In this document: one piece after another, positions 26,257 through 33,691 of the stretch | Layout of the letters: the number at the start of each line of letters is the position of its first letter | Numbering within the stretch: position 1 is the first letter of the stretch | Assembly: GCF_001939115.1 (NCBI RefSeq) | Contig: NZ_MQTZ01000029.1 | Location: 1 to 41,519, forward strand | Reading direction: 5' to 3' | Length of the DNA: 41,519 nucleotides | Source: Leptolyngbya sp. 'hensonii' | GTDB lineage: Bacteria > Cyanobacteriota > Cyanobacteriia > GCF-001939115 | Notes under the pieces: model-generated | Database searches by the model: none | Seen by the model: only the letters and a program-made list of their open reading frames with translations | Told to the model about the DNA's origin: nothing | Translations under genes and position numbers: made by a program

Positions 26257-26994
26257 ATGCCAAATACAAGCCAGGTAGAACTCATCAAACAGAGCGTAGA
26301 ACTGTGGAATGCTTGGAGGGCCAAGCATCCGGATGTTCCGATCGACCTGAGTCAATCCAATCTCAGTCAGGCTAACCTCAGTCAGGCTAATCTCAGTCAG
26401 GCTAATTTGAGTCGATCGGACTTTTACCACGCTAATCTGATCGGCACGAACCTGCAGGGAGCCAATCTGGAACGGAGTACCCTGGTTGGTGCAGTCCTGA
26501 CTGGGAATGTCAGTCAGGCCAATCTACGTCATGCTTCTTTATACAGTGCGGTACTGACCTTTGCCAATTTGACCCAGACTGACCTCAGCCATAGCAATCT
26601 GATCAGTGCCAATCTCAGTAGCGCGAACCTATCCCATGCCCTACTCTCTGGGGCAAATTTAAGCCATGCCCTGTTCTGGGGAACGGATCTGCGCTACGCC
26701 GTCTTGAAGCAGTCTGTCCTCTGGGGCGCAAAGTTATACCGGGTGCAGTTGACTGGAACGAATCTGGAATCTGCCGATCTGAGCAACACGGTGCTGCGGG
26801 GAGCCGATCTGCGGGGAGCCACTCTGCGTCATGCCTCCTTGATCAATGTGGACTTGATGAATGCCAATCTCCAGGGGGTTAATTTAGAAGGGGCAACCCT
26901 GAAGCAGGTTAACTTTGAAGGAGCCAATCTACAAGATGTGGTCTTTCCGGAGGGACAAGAGCCGCTCCGAGGGGATCCCTACAGAATCCGTTAA
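26257..26994 (+). CDS. Pentapeptide-repeat protein
   Basis: 245 residues. From about residue 28 to 235 nearly every fifth position is Leu or Phe in A(N/D)LXX repeats (ANLSQ, ANLSH, ANLQG, ADLRG), which fold as a right-handed quadrilateral beta-helix. An N-terminal helix (about 5-25, VELIKQSVELWNAWRAKHPD) precedes it. Such proteins are abundant in cyanobacteria and mostly of unknown role. No signal peptide, so it is probably cytosolic. Start at ATG 26257. Confidence 0.92.
   Translation: MPNTSQVELIKQSVELWNAWRAKHPDVPIDLSQSNLSQANLSQANLSQANLSRSDFYHANLIGTNLQGANLERSTLVGAVLTGNVSQANLRHASLYSAVLTFANLTQTDLSHSNLISANLSSANLSHALLSGANLSHALFWGTDLRYAVLKQSVLWGAKLYRVQLTGTNLESADLSNTVLRGADLRGATLRHASLINVDLMNANLQGVNLEGATLKQVNFEGANLQDVVFPEGQEPLRGDPYRIR
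26362..26406 (+). repeat. Tandem 15-bp repeat inside the pentapeptide gene
   Basis: Three head-to-tail copies of CTCAGTCAGGCTAAY (26362-26376, 26377-26391, 26392-26406), the last base C or T, each encoding one pentapeptide coil (NLSQA). The near identity suggests recent slippage expansion within the repeat domain. Confidence 0.85.
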
Positions 26995-27113
26995 CCTCCT
27001 AAAGGGGCCGATAGCCGCAAGTCAAACAACTGCGTATACCTAATCGCACGGTTGCATTCTGGATAGTAAAACTATGGCGCACGACCGACGATCGTGGTTT
27101 TACAAATAGGGTA

Positions 27114-28187
27114 ATGACGATGCGAATTCTATTGACGGCTGACCCGGAAATCCCTGTTCCCCCGCCTCTGTATGGGGGTGTGCAACGATTGGTAGATACC
27201 CTGATTTCCTTGCTGCAGGCCAAAGGACATCCGGTAGGTCTGATAGCCCATCCCGATTCCACCTCTACCGCCGATCGCTTTTTCCCGTTCCCCGGCACGG
27301 CATCTCAGCGTCGGTGGGATACCTTGCGGAACATAGCCGCCATGGGGGCAGCAGTCCAAGCCTTCCAACCCGATGTGGTGCACAGTTTCTCGCGACTGGT
27401 TTACATGCTACCTTTTCTGACCCGTTCCCTGCCCAAGGTGATGACCTATGAGCGCCAGCCGACTCCCCGAGCCGTGCAGTGGGCCGCTCGTCTGGGGGGT
27501 GACTCTCTGGTGTTTGCCGGATGCAGTCACCATATTAGCCGTGCTGGACAGGCAGCGGGGGGAACCTGGCGCACAGTCTATAACTTCGTTGAACTGGAGA
27601 CCTATACCTTCCAGCCAGCCGTGGCCCCAGATGCGCCGCTGGTGTTCCTCAGCCGTCTGGAGCGGATTAAGGGAGTCCATACGGCGATCGCCGCCGCTCG
27701 TCGGGCTGGTCGGCGGTTGTTGATTGCCGGGAACCGGGTCCACAGTGACGAAGGGGAGGTTTACTGGCAAACCGAAATTGCCCCCTATCTGGGCCGGGAG
27801 GGGATTGAATATGTGGGACCAGTCAACGATGCCCAGAAGAATGAATTGCTAGGACAGGCTGTAGCCATGATTGTCCCGATCGAGTGGGAAGAACCCTTTG
27901 GGATTGTGTTTACCGAAGCCCTGGCCTGTGGCACTCCTGTCATTGCCTGCCCCCGGGGAGCTGTGCCTGAGATTGTCCGTCCTGGAGTGGATGGCTTCTG
28001 GGTCAACTCCGTTGAGGATGCGGTGCTGGCAATTGCTGCCCTGCCTACCCTAAACCGGCATGCCTGTCGTCAGCGGGTGGAAGAGCAGTTTTCTGCAGCA
28101 GCGATCGTCAACCAGTATGAACAGCTCTATCAAAGCTTAATTATGCGCAATTCCAGCCCCCTCATGGGACGGCAAGTTGTCGCATAA
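27114..28187 (+). CDS. Glycosyltransferase family 4 (GT-B)
   Basis: 357 residues. N-terminal Rossmann half begins ILLTADPEIPVPPPLYGGVQRLVDTLISLL, the acceptor-side glycine-rich loop of GT4 enzymes. The C-terminal half has VFLSRLERIKGVHTAIAAARRAG and the donor-binding EPFGIVFTEALACGTPVIAC with GAVPEIV. GT4 enzymes move a sugar from a nucleotide sugar with retention of configuration; the sugar and acceptor are open. Start ATG 27114 or the second ATG at 27120. It stands alone and is followed directly by an intrinsic terminator. Confidence 0.9.
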   Translation: MTMRILLTADPEIPVPPPLYGGVQRLVDTLISLLQAKGHPVGLIAHPDSTSTADRFFPFPGTASQRRWDTLRNIAAMGAAVQAFQPDVVHSFSRLVYMLPFLTRSLPKVMTYERQPTPRAVQWAARLGGDSLVFAGCSHHISRAGQAAGGTWRTVYNFVELETYTFQPAVAPDAPLVFLSRLERIKGVHTAIAAARRAGRRLLIAGNRVHSDEGEVYWQTEIAPYLGREGIEYVGPVNDAQKNELLGQAVAMIVPIEWEEPFGIVFTEALACGTPVIACPRGAVPEIVRPGVDGFWVNSVEDAVLAIAALPTLNRHACRQRVEEQFSAAAIVNQYEQLYQSLIMRNSSPLMGRQVVA

Positions 28188-28199
28188 CTGGATAAAAAA

Positions 28200-28220
28200 A
28201 GCCCCCTGGTTCAGGGGGCT
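28200..28220 (+). terminator. Intrinsic-type hairpin after the glycosyltransferase
   Basis: AGCCCCCTG-GTT-CAGGGGGCT is a perfect 9-bp stem with a 3-base loop, 13 bases after the stop codon. It is preceded by seven A and followed by GTTGTGTGTTT, a poor T tract on the plus strand; the A run would give a U run for transcripts from the other side, so it may work in both directions. Confidence 0.7.
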
Positions 28221-28688
28221 GTTGTGTGTTTCCCTGCAGAAAAATGTGACCTTTCCGGCTCAGGAGGTATCGTTATATGGTGTGAGGCAGTGATAGCAAT
28301 AGGCTGTGCCTGCCTGTTTCCTAGAATAGAAAAGAACTGTGACTTTTTTGTGGAGTCATTGCAATTTTTCTATTACAGAAATCACCATACTCCCCCTCCA
28401 AAACAGGGGGCGAGCCGCAGGTGCAAAAAGGCTAAAGCTGAACAGCTCACCTGGGTGCGGAGGCACTCAGGGCGAATGGTCTGATCAGAGTTTTATCAGG
28501 TCATCAGGAGGAGATGCGCTACTGGTCACATTCCTGATCGAAGTCCAGTTCGCGTACTGCCTGTGATGTGTTTACGGGTATGGCGTTTCTTTAATTGTCG
28601 GCTTCTGAACTCAAAACTTCGCCTCAGCAGTCTCAAGGATGGAGTCAGCCCAGTCTCTGAAGCAGTCCCATCCGAGTCATGACGCACC
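28221..28688. other. Intergenic region, no supported gene
   Basis: About 470 bases between the terminator and the helicase gene end. Short frames are present on both strands but show no family features. Several small hairpins lie close together at about 28410-28490 (CAGGTG...CACCTG around AGCTGAACAGCT, then GTGC-GGAG-GCAC), which could be a structured RNA, but I cannot match them to a known class. Confidence 0.4.
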
Positions 28689-30902
28689 TTAATCACAGGA
28701 TGGCTCGATCGGGGGCCAACTACTGAGACATCCCCGCAGTTCTTCCAGGTTGAGGTAATCGTAAGCAAAGGCTTTGCGAAGCAAATCCGAAGGCACGAAC
28801 TCATCGTATTTCTGCAACTTGGGGGCTTCCTCCTCCCCCATCAGGTCGTTGGAAGTGAGCCGCCGATCGACCGCCGAGACAATCTCATAGTAGAGGTTGT
28901 GGGGTTTGGCCTTACCCAATTGCACCATCAGGTAGTAGGGGGACGTGCCGGTGACGCTGCGAAGACCGATCGTCTCCCGACAAAAGCGGCTGACAAAACG
29001 TTCCAGGGTTCGAAAGGGTACGGTGCCCATCCAGGGCAACACGCAGCAGGCTTTCCGATCCTCCAGAGGAATAACTGCATTATGCTCCAGGTCAAACTGT
29101 TCGGCCAGTTTGCGGGCAGCCTGCAGTCGCTTTCTGGCTCCGGGCTGCAGATAGGCATATTCTGTCTGCTCCACCAGCACCTGTCGCATCCGTTGCAGCA
29201 CACGGGTATGGATTTCCCCACCGCCCCCATGCCAGGAGACAGTCGCGGTCCCGATCGCGGGTTGGGCCAGAACTCGCTTGCGCCGGGTATCCAGGTCGAG
29301 GACTTCCCAGGTGCGCCCAGCCAGGGCAAACCGGCTGCCCGGTGGGGGTGGGGTGACGATGCTGCCGATCGCTTCGGTCCCAACCATCACCTGGTAGTCT
29401 TCCGTATCGGGGAAGATGGCGTAGAACTTGAAGTTACGAACGATTTTCTCCCCCTGTAGGCCAATCAACAGGCCCCCAGTTTCAGTGCGTTGCAGGTGAT
29501 CCAAGTCCAGCAGATGGCGCAACAGTTGCCGAAAATCCTCCTGGGACACCTGGCGGAAAGGGGGCAGGGTCAGCACTTGCTGGGCCAGAGCTACTGGGGA
29601 AAGCTCTCCCAGGGCGGCCAGGGTACTCAAGGTCTGGTGATAGAGCAGACTGAAGGGATATTGTACCGATCGGGCTGGTTCCACCCACTTTTCTTCCAGA
29701 TATAACTGAAGGATGGCGATACATTGCAGGAGTTGCCAGGGAATCTGCTCTGGCAATAATTCATCCCCTGTAGGTGCTGGTTCCGCGCAGACAAAGCGCA
29801 TGTCTGCCGGAGTCCCCCGTCTACCCGTGCGGCCCAATCGCTGCAGGAAACTGGCCACCGCCAGGGGAGACTCTAGCTGAATCACTCGCTCCAGTTGGCC
29901 AATGTCGATGCCCAGTTCAAAGGTAAGGGTGGCCGCAGTGATGGCAGGCGTTTCGCCCCGCATGGCGTTTTCGGCAGCTTCTCGCAGGGGGGCGGCAATG
30001 CTGCCATGATGCACATGGTAGATATCTGGCATATGGTTGGCCTGGGCCATCTCCCGCAGATTGGCGGTGATCGATTCTGCCTGGGGCCGACTGTTGGCAA
30101 AGATCAGACACTTGCGGCCACGGGTCTGATCAAAAATGTGCTGATAGTAAGGGTCAAAGGTGGGGGTTTCGCCTTTGGCCCGCACTACCCCCAGGCGACG
30201 CAACTGGAAGTGTTCCAGGGCCAGGTGCAGCTTGCGTTGCCCCCCCTGGACGATCGGGGTGATGACGGTGCGATCGGTCCCAGCCTGCAGCCAGGTCTCG
30301 GCAATTCCATAATCCCCCAGAGTCGCTGATAGCCCAATGCGGCGCGGATTGCAGCCTGTCTGCTTTGCCAGTCGGACTAACTGACAGAGGATCTGCCAGC
30401 CCCGATCGCTGCCCACAAAAGCATGAACTTCATCAATCACCACAAACTGCAACTCGGCAAATAACCGCATCAGATCGTTGCTTTTATTGATCAACAAACT
30501 CTCTAGGGACTCAGGGGTAATCTGGAGAATCCCTCTTGGATCTTTCAGGAGCCGCTGTTTCTGGGCTTGGCCCACATCCCCGTGCCAAGCCCACACCGGA
30601 ATATCGGCCTGTTTCAGGAGGTCGTTCAGGCGATCGAACTGATCGTTAATCAACGCTTTGATCGGACCAATGTAGAGGGCAGCGATCGTCCGGGCTGGTT
30701 GTGCATAGAGGCGGGTCAGTACAGGCAGAAAGGCGGCTTCGGTCTTGCCGGAGGCGGTGCCTGCCGCAATCAACAGATGGGCATCAGTGTCGAATATGAC
30801 CCGACAGGCTTCTGCCTGCACCTGGCGGAGTTCCGTCCAGCCATGGCTGTAGATGTATTCCTGGATGAAGGGAGCCAGGCGATCGAAGGCATCATTTCCC
30901 AT
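28689..30902 (-). CDS. DEAD/DEAH-box helicase, Lhr-like
   Basis: 737 residues, superfamily 2 helicase. Motif Q/I area with LIAAGTASGKTEAAFLPVL (Walker A, about 43-61), Ia YIGPIKALINDQFDRL, Ib ITPESLESLL, II VIDEVHAFVGSDRGWQ, III GLSATLGD, IV CLIFANSRPQAE, V TFELGIDIGQLERVIQ, and VI SFLQRLGRTGRRG. The DEVH and overall wording are those of Lhr-type DNA helicases; the extra C-terminal half (about 390-737) is a conserved accessory region I cannot assign further. It follows the lipoprotein gene by 7 bases on the same strand. It may act in DNA repair, as shown for some Lhr proteins. Confidence 0.92.
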   Translation of the reverse strand: MGNDAFDRLAPFIQEYIYSHGWTELRQVQAEACRVIFDTDAHLLIAAGTASGKTEAAFLPVLTRLYAQPARTIAALYIGPIKALINDQFDRLNDLLKQADIPVWAWHGDVGQAQKQRLLKDPRGILQITPESLESLLINKSNDLMRLFAELQFVVIDEVHAFVGSDRGWQILCQLVRLAKQTGCNPRRIGLSATLGDYGIAETWLQAGTDRTVITPIVQGGQRKLHLALEHFQLRRLGVVRAKGETPTFDPYYQHIFDQTRGRKCLIFANSRPQAESITANLREMAQANHMPDIYHVHHGSIAAPLREAAENAMRGETPAITAATLTFELGIDIGQLERVIQLESPLAVASFLQRLGRTGRRGTPADMRFVCAEPAPTGDELLPEQIPWQLLQCIAILQLYLEEKWVEPARSVQYPFSLLYHQTLSTLAALGELSPVALAQQVLTLPPFRQVSQEDFRQLLRHLLDLDHLQRTETGGLLIGLQGEKIVRNFKFYAIFPDTEDYQVMVGTEAIGSIVTPPPPGSRFALAGRTWEVLDLDTRRKRVLAQPAIGTATVSWHGGGGEIHTRVLQRMRQVLVEQTEYAYLQPGARKRLQAARKLAEQFDLEHNAVIPLEDRKACCVLPWMGTVPFRTLERFVSRFCRETIGLRSVTGTSPYYLMVQLGKAKPHNLYYEIVSAVDRRLTSNDLMGEEEAPKLQKYDEFVPSDLLRKAFAYDYLNLEELRGCLSSWPPIEPSCD

Positions 30903-30909
30903 GGTTCAC

Positions 30910-31458
30910 CTATTGGCTGAAGCTGACGTTCAGAACCCTCCCCAGGCTGTAGCTCGCCTTCACGGTCTGATTGCCTCGAAATGCTTTGGCGGTTTGTCGA
31001 TAGGTCAATGGGTCTGTAGTCAGAGGACCGATCGCACAGTCTAGCCGGTAATTCACGGTTCTGAGCAGTTCGGGGGCGTCATTGCGTTCGCTGAATTTGC
31101 GCCGATCATCCACCTCATCCACCAGGGGACGAGCCGGGAGAGCGGGCCACCAGACCCCGTTATCATCTGGACCCGTGACCGCTGCCGCTGGTTTCTCCCC
31201 ATTCCGGTTCGTCAGACGAGTGGTGCTGAATTCGACCCAGCGGTAGTCATTAGGGTTATTGCGGCTGGGATTGGTGTAGTACTGTACCCGCCAAGTGTAG
31301 ATGGCTTCAGCAGTCGCAGCATTGCAGGTCGTTTCGCTGATGACCTCCCCTTCTGGAGTACATCCCACCAACAGCATCAGGGCAGCCAGTAGAATTCCCC
31401 AGTTGGAGGAAGTGGTTTTGGCAGGTATGAAGCAAGACGTGGGCATTAGCGCAACCAT
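30910..31458 (-). CDS. Probable lipoprotein, unknown function
   Basis: About 182 residues from ATG 31458 ([10 protein letters not shown]); the ATG at 31446 is an alternative. A basic-hydrophobic N-terminus ends in the lipobox LLVGC, where signal peptidase II would cut before Cys. The mature part contains a further Cys pair and polar loops ([29 protein letters not shown]) without a recognised family. It shares its transcript with the helicase downstream (7 bases apart) and is divergent from the dienelactone hydrolase. Confidence 0.7.
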   Translation of the reverse strand: MVALMPTSCFIPAKTTSSNWGILLAALMLLVGCTPEGEVISETTCNAATAEAIYTWRVQYYTNPSRNNPNDYRWVEFSTTRLTNRNGEKPAAAVTGPDDNGVWWPALPARPLVDEVDDRRKFSERNDAPELLRTVNYRLDCAIGPLTTDPLTYRQTAKAFRGNQTVKASYSLGRVLNVSFSQ

Positions 31459-31539
31459 CCATTGGCAGTATTGACAGACCTCAGTTCCCCTGGAGAATAT
31501 CAATTGTACCTGGCCGTAGGAGTTTCAGAGGAGAACGGA

Positions 31540-32382
31540 ATGAAAGGAGACCTTGAATTCGGTAGACGGGAATTTATTTTGAGCACTCTGTCGGCAGGGT
31601 TTGCCTTGGCCGTGCAGCCGATCGCGGCGGGAACCATTACCACCGACAGCAAGAGCCTGATTGCTGGGGAAGTGAAAATCCCGGTAGCAGATGGCACCAT
31701 TCCAGCCTATCGGGCTAAACCAGCTACGGGGAAAGGGTTTCCCACGGTTCTGGTTGTGCAGGAAATCTTTGGCGTGCATGAGCACATTAAGGATGTCTGC
31801 CGCCGGTTTGCCAAGTTGGGATATTTGGCGATCGCCCCTGAACTGTATGCTCGCCAGGGGGACGTTTCCAAGCTGACCGATATTAAAACGATCGTCTCAA
31901 CGGTTGTCTCCAAAGTCCCCGATGCTCAGGTATTTTCGGATCTGGATGCGACCCTGGCCTGGGCCAAACGCACGGGGGAAGGAAATCCAAACAAAGTTGG
32001 GATTACGGGCTTCTGTTGGGGAGGTCGCATCACCTGGCTATATGCCAACCACAACCCTAATGTGAAGGCAGGGGCAGCCTGGTATGGCCGCATCATCGGG
32101 GATCGAAATCCACTGCAACCGAATTATCCGATCGACGTTGCGGCCACCCTCAAGGTTCCGGTTCTGGGCCTGTATGGTGGAGCGGATGAAGGCATTCCAA
32201 ATGATACGGTGAAGCAGATGCAGGCAGCCCTGAAGCAGGCAGGCAGCGCTTCCGTGATCCTGTCCTATCCCAACACCCCCCATGGCTTCCATGCCGATTA
32301 CCGGCCCACCTATCGGGAGAAGGAAGCCAAAGATGCCTGGAAACACCTGTTAAGCTGGTTCAAAAAGTATGGTGTGGCTTAG
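31540..32382 (+). CDS. Dienelactone hydrolase family protein with Tat signal
   Basis: 280 residues from ATG 31540, chosen because CAGAGGAGAAC precedes it and because it begins with a twin-arginine signal ([17 protein letters not shown], then AVQPIAAG). Alpha/beta hydrolase: nucleophile Cys in GFCWGG, Asp in YGGADEG and His in TPHGFHADY make the Cys-Asp-His triad of dienelactone hydrolases. The family opens lactone or ester rings; exported members are common and their substrates unknown. The signal suggests a folded export to the periplasm or thylakoid lumen. Confidence 0.9.
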   Translation: MKGDLEFGRREFILSTLSAGFALAVQPIAAGTITTDSKSLIAGEVKIPVADGTIPAYRAKPATGKGFPTVLVVQEIFGVHEHIKDVCRRFAKLGYLAIAPELYARQGDVSKLTDIKTIVSTVVSKVPDAQVFSDLDATLAWAKRTGEGNPNKVGITGFCWGGRITWLYANHNPNVKAGAAWYGRIIGDRNPLQPNYPIDVAATLKVPVLGLYGGADEGIPNDTVKQMQAALKQAGSASVILSYPNTPHGFHADYRPTYREKEAKDAWKHLLSWFKKYGVA

Positions 32383-32458
32383 TTGATTTCAGATGCCTGA
32401 GCTGTCTGTATGATCAGTGAAGCAGATATGGCTTTCTTGGTGCATTTAGAAGGGCATT

Positions 32459-32607
32459 AATATACTTCATGCACCAACACTGCCCTCACCCCCGGCCCCT
32501 CTCCCAGAGCGGGAGAGGGGAGAAATTAAGCGTTAATGCCCCTTCTCCCCATTGTGGGAGAAGGGGGTGGGGGATGAGGGGAAAGGGATTGGTGTGCCAA
32601 GTATATT
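32459..32607. repeat. Small inverted-repeat element (MITE-like), type 2
   Basis: The ends AATATACTTCATGCACCAA (32459-32477) and 32589-32607 (reverse complement AATATACTTGGCACACCAA) match at 15 of 19 positions. The interior carries two hairpins of the C-rich type (CCCCTCTCCC-AGAGC-GGGAGAGGGG and CCCCTTCTCCC...GGGAGAAGGGGG). The core is shared with 24290-24355, 33186-33287 and 38034-38125, but the terminal repeats differ from those of copies A and B. Confidence 0.65.
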
Positions 32608-32839
32608 GTTGCCTTTAGAAGCCCAGGCATCTTCTGAGGTCCACTTCCCACGGCGGATGTTTTTTTATTTTGCAAGACTGCATCAGAAATACTTGCAGCA
32701 TGTTTACCCGATTGTGGTGTTCTCCTTTGACGAGCCCTATCGGCAAGAAGCGAACGTCTACATTAAAGCTTCTATCTCATTTCTTGAAATGTCTACTGCC
32801 ATAAGAAGTTTGTTTTCAAGATTTAGAAGTGCACTATAG
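32608..32839 (+). pseudogene. Rpn-family (PD-(D/E)XK nuclease / DUF4351-like) remnant
   Basis: The frame contains FPRRMFFYFARLHQKYLQHVYPIVVFSFDEPYRQEANVY (about 32649-32760), the mid-protein block of Rpn/DUF4351 proteins (usual form RYFARLHEK...VYPIV-FSFD-P-R-EP). Nothing of the N-terminal PD-(D/E)XK part is present, and homology stops after NVYIK. The inverted-repeat element directly upstream probably marks the break. Not functional. Confidence 0.6.
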
Positions 32840-33175
32840 ATTTTATTCCAGGAAATCCTGCCTAAGTAAAACAATTCCTGAATAACTGTAGAAGCTTTAA
32901 AAACTTGATACGTCGCATAAATTTGGCATACTGTTTTGTCCTGCATAGGACGACTACGCTGAGTTATGATTCTCGCTGCTTCGACGTTGCCAAATTCTTC
33001 TTTAAGACTACAAACTTCAATTTGTTTTTCTAACTCTTTATTTATTGATTAATGCTTGCTCAGCATAATCGCGTCTTTTCATTTTGCTTGATGTAGATCC
33101 TTCCCAAGATTGAGTGGCATAACGACCAAGTTCAGCGGCAGCTAGTGACTTATGATTGGGAGCATGTCACTTTTG
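32755..33175 (-). pseudogene. Frameshifted minus-strand reading frame, unknown family
   Basis: Read on the minus strand, 33157 to about 33043 gives NHKSLAAAELGRYATQSWEG-STSSKMKRRDYAEQALINK and then a stop. One base shifted, the next stretch reads ELEKQIEVCSLKEEFGNVEAARIITQ-RS and continues without stop to 32758 (MQDKTVCQIYATYQVFKAS...). The join looks like a single-base frameshift in one old gene. The inverted-repeat element at 33158-33306 sits at its 5' end. I do not recognise the family; gene status is uncertain. Confidence 0.3.
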
Positions 33176-33306
33176 CAGTGATGCTTTCTAGCCCTCATCC
33201 CCCAGCCCCTTCTCCCAAAAAGGGCGAAGGGGAGCCGAATCATTTCAAAGTCCCTCTCCCAAATTGGGAGAGGGATTTAGGGTGAGGGCAAAGGTGACAT
33301 GTACCC
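33158..33306. mobile_element. Small inverted-repeat element (MITE-like), type 3, with target duplication
   Basis: Ends GGGAGCATGTCACTTTTGC (33158-33176) and GCAAAGGTGACATGTACCC (33288-33306) are inverted repeats with 16 of 19 matches. The 9-bp sequence CTTATGATT occurs directly on both sides (33149-33157 and 33307-33315), the mark of a recent insertion. The 149-bp element holds two C-rich hairpins (around 33200-33230 and 33250-33275) and no gene. It lies about 390 bases upstream of bicA. Confidence 0.8.
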
Positions 33307-33315
33307 CTTATGATT

Positions 33316-33691
33316 CCTGACAATAACCTTTATTCCGCCGCTGCAACGACTTGTTGGGCTGCTGCCCCCGACTACTGGCTTCGCGATGCCCGCGATCTAA
33401 AAGCCATAGGCAAATTTCTATACCAAGAAATTTTTTGCAACTCAATCAGTTCCTACTACTCAAACTAGCATATAGTTAAAAACATCTAAATGATTTAATC
33501 ATTATGATTTAACTTTTCAGAACTTGAAGCCGCTCGGCAATCATTCTTGGTAGTCTGTGGTTGAGACATCATTGAATGTGCGATCGTAGATGCCAGATTC
33601 CATTCTCCAGCCAATTTTTATCTATAGCTGATCCTTTCCATGAAATGGTTTGGCTATAGATACTTTGATCTACCGTTCATTCAGTTCAATC
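33316..33691. promoter_or_regulatory. Leader region of bicA
   Basis: About 375 AT-rich bases with no gene. It includes the palindrome AATGATT-T-AATCATT (33489-33503), a possible operator for a dimeric regulator. In other cyanobacteria bicA-type genes are controlled by LysR-type CcmR; the palindrome does not clearly match that consensus, so regulator identity is not claimed. Confidence 0.3.

Noticed and set aside
26362-26406. Short tandem repeats as a possible CRISPR
   Set aside because: The 15-mers have no spacers and code for pentapeptide coils.
28224-28566. Two overlapping plus-strand frames of 75-86 codons
   Set aside because: No conserved wording, no ribosome site and poor codon character; they lie in the region after a terminator.
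33489-33503. The palindrome upstream of bicA as a CcmR operator
   Set aside because: The spacing and bases do not match the TCAATG-N10-ATCAAT-type site well enough; kept only as an unnamed possible operator.
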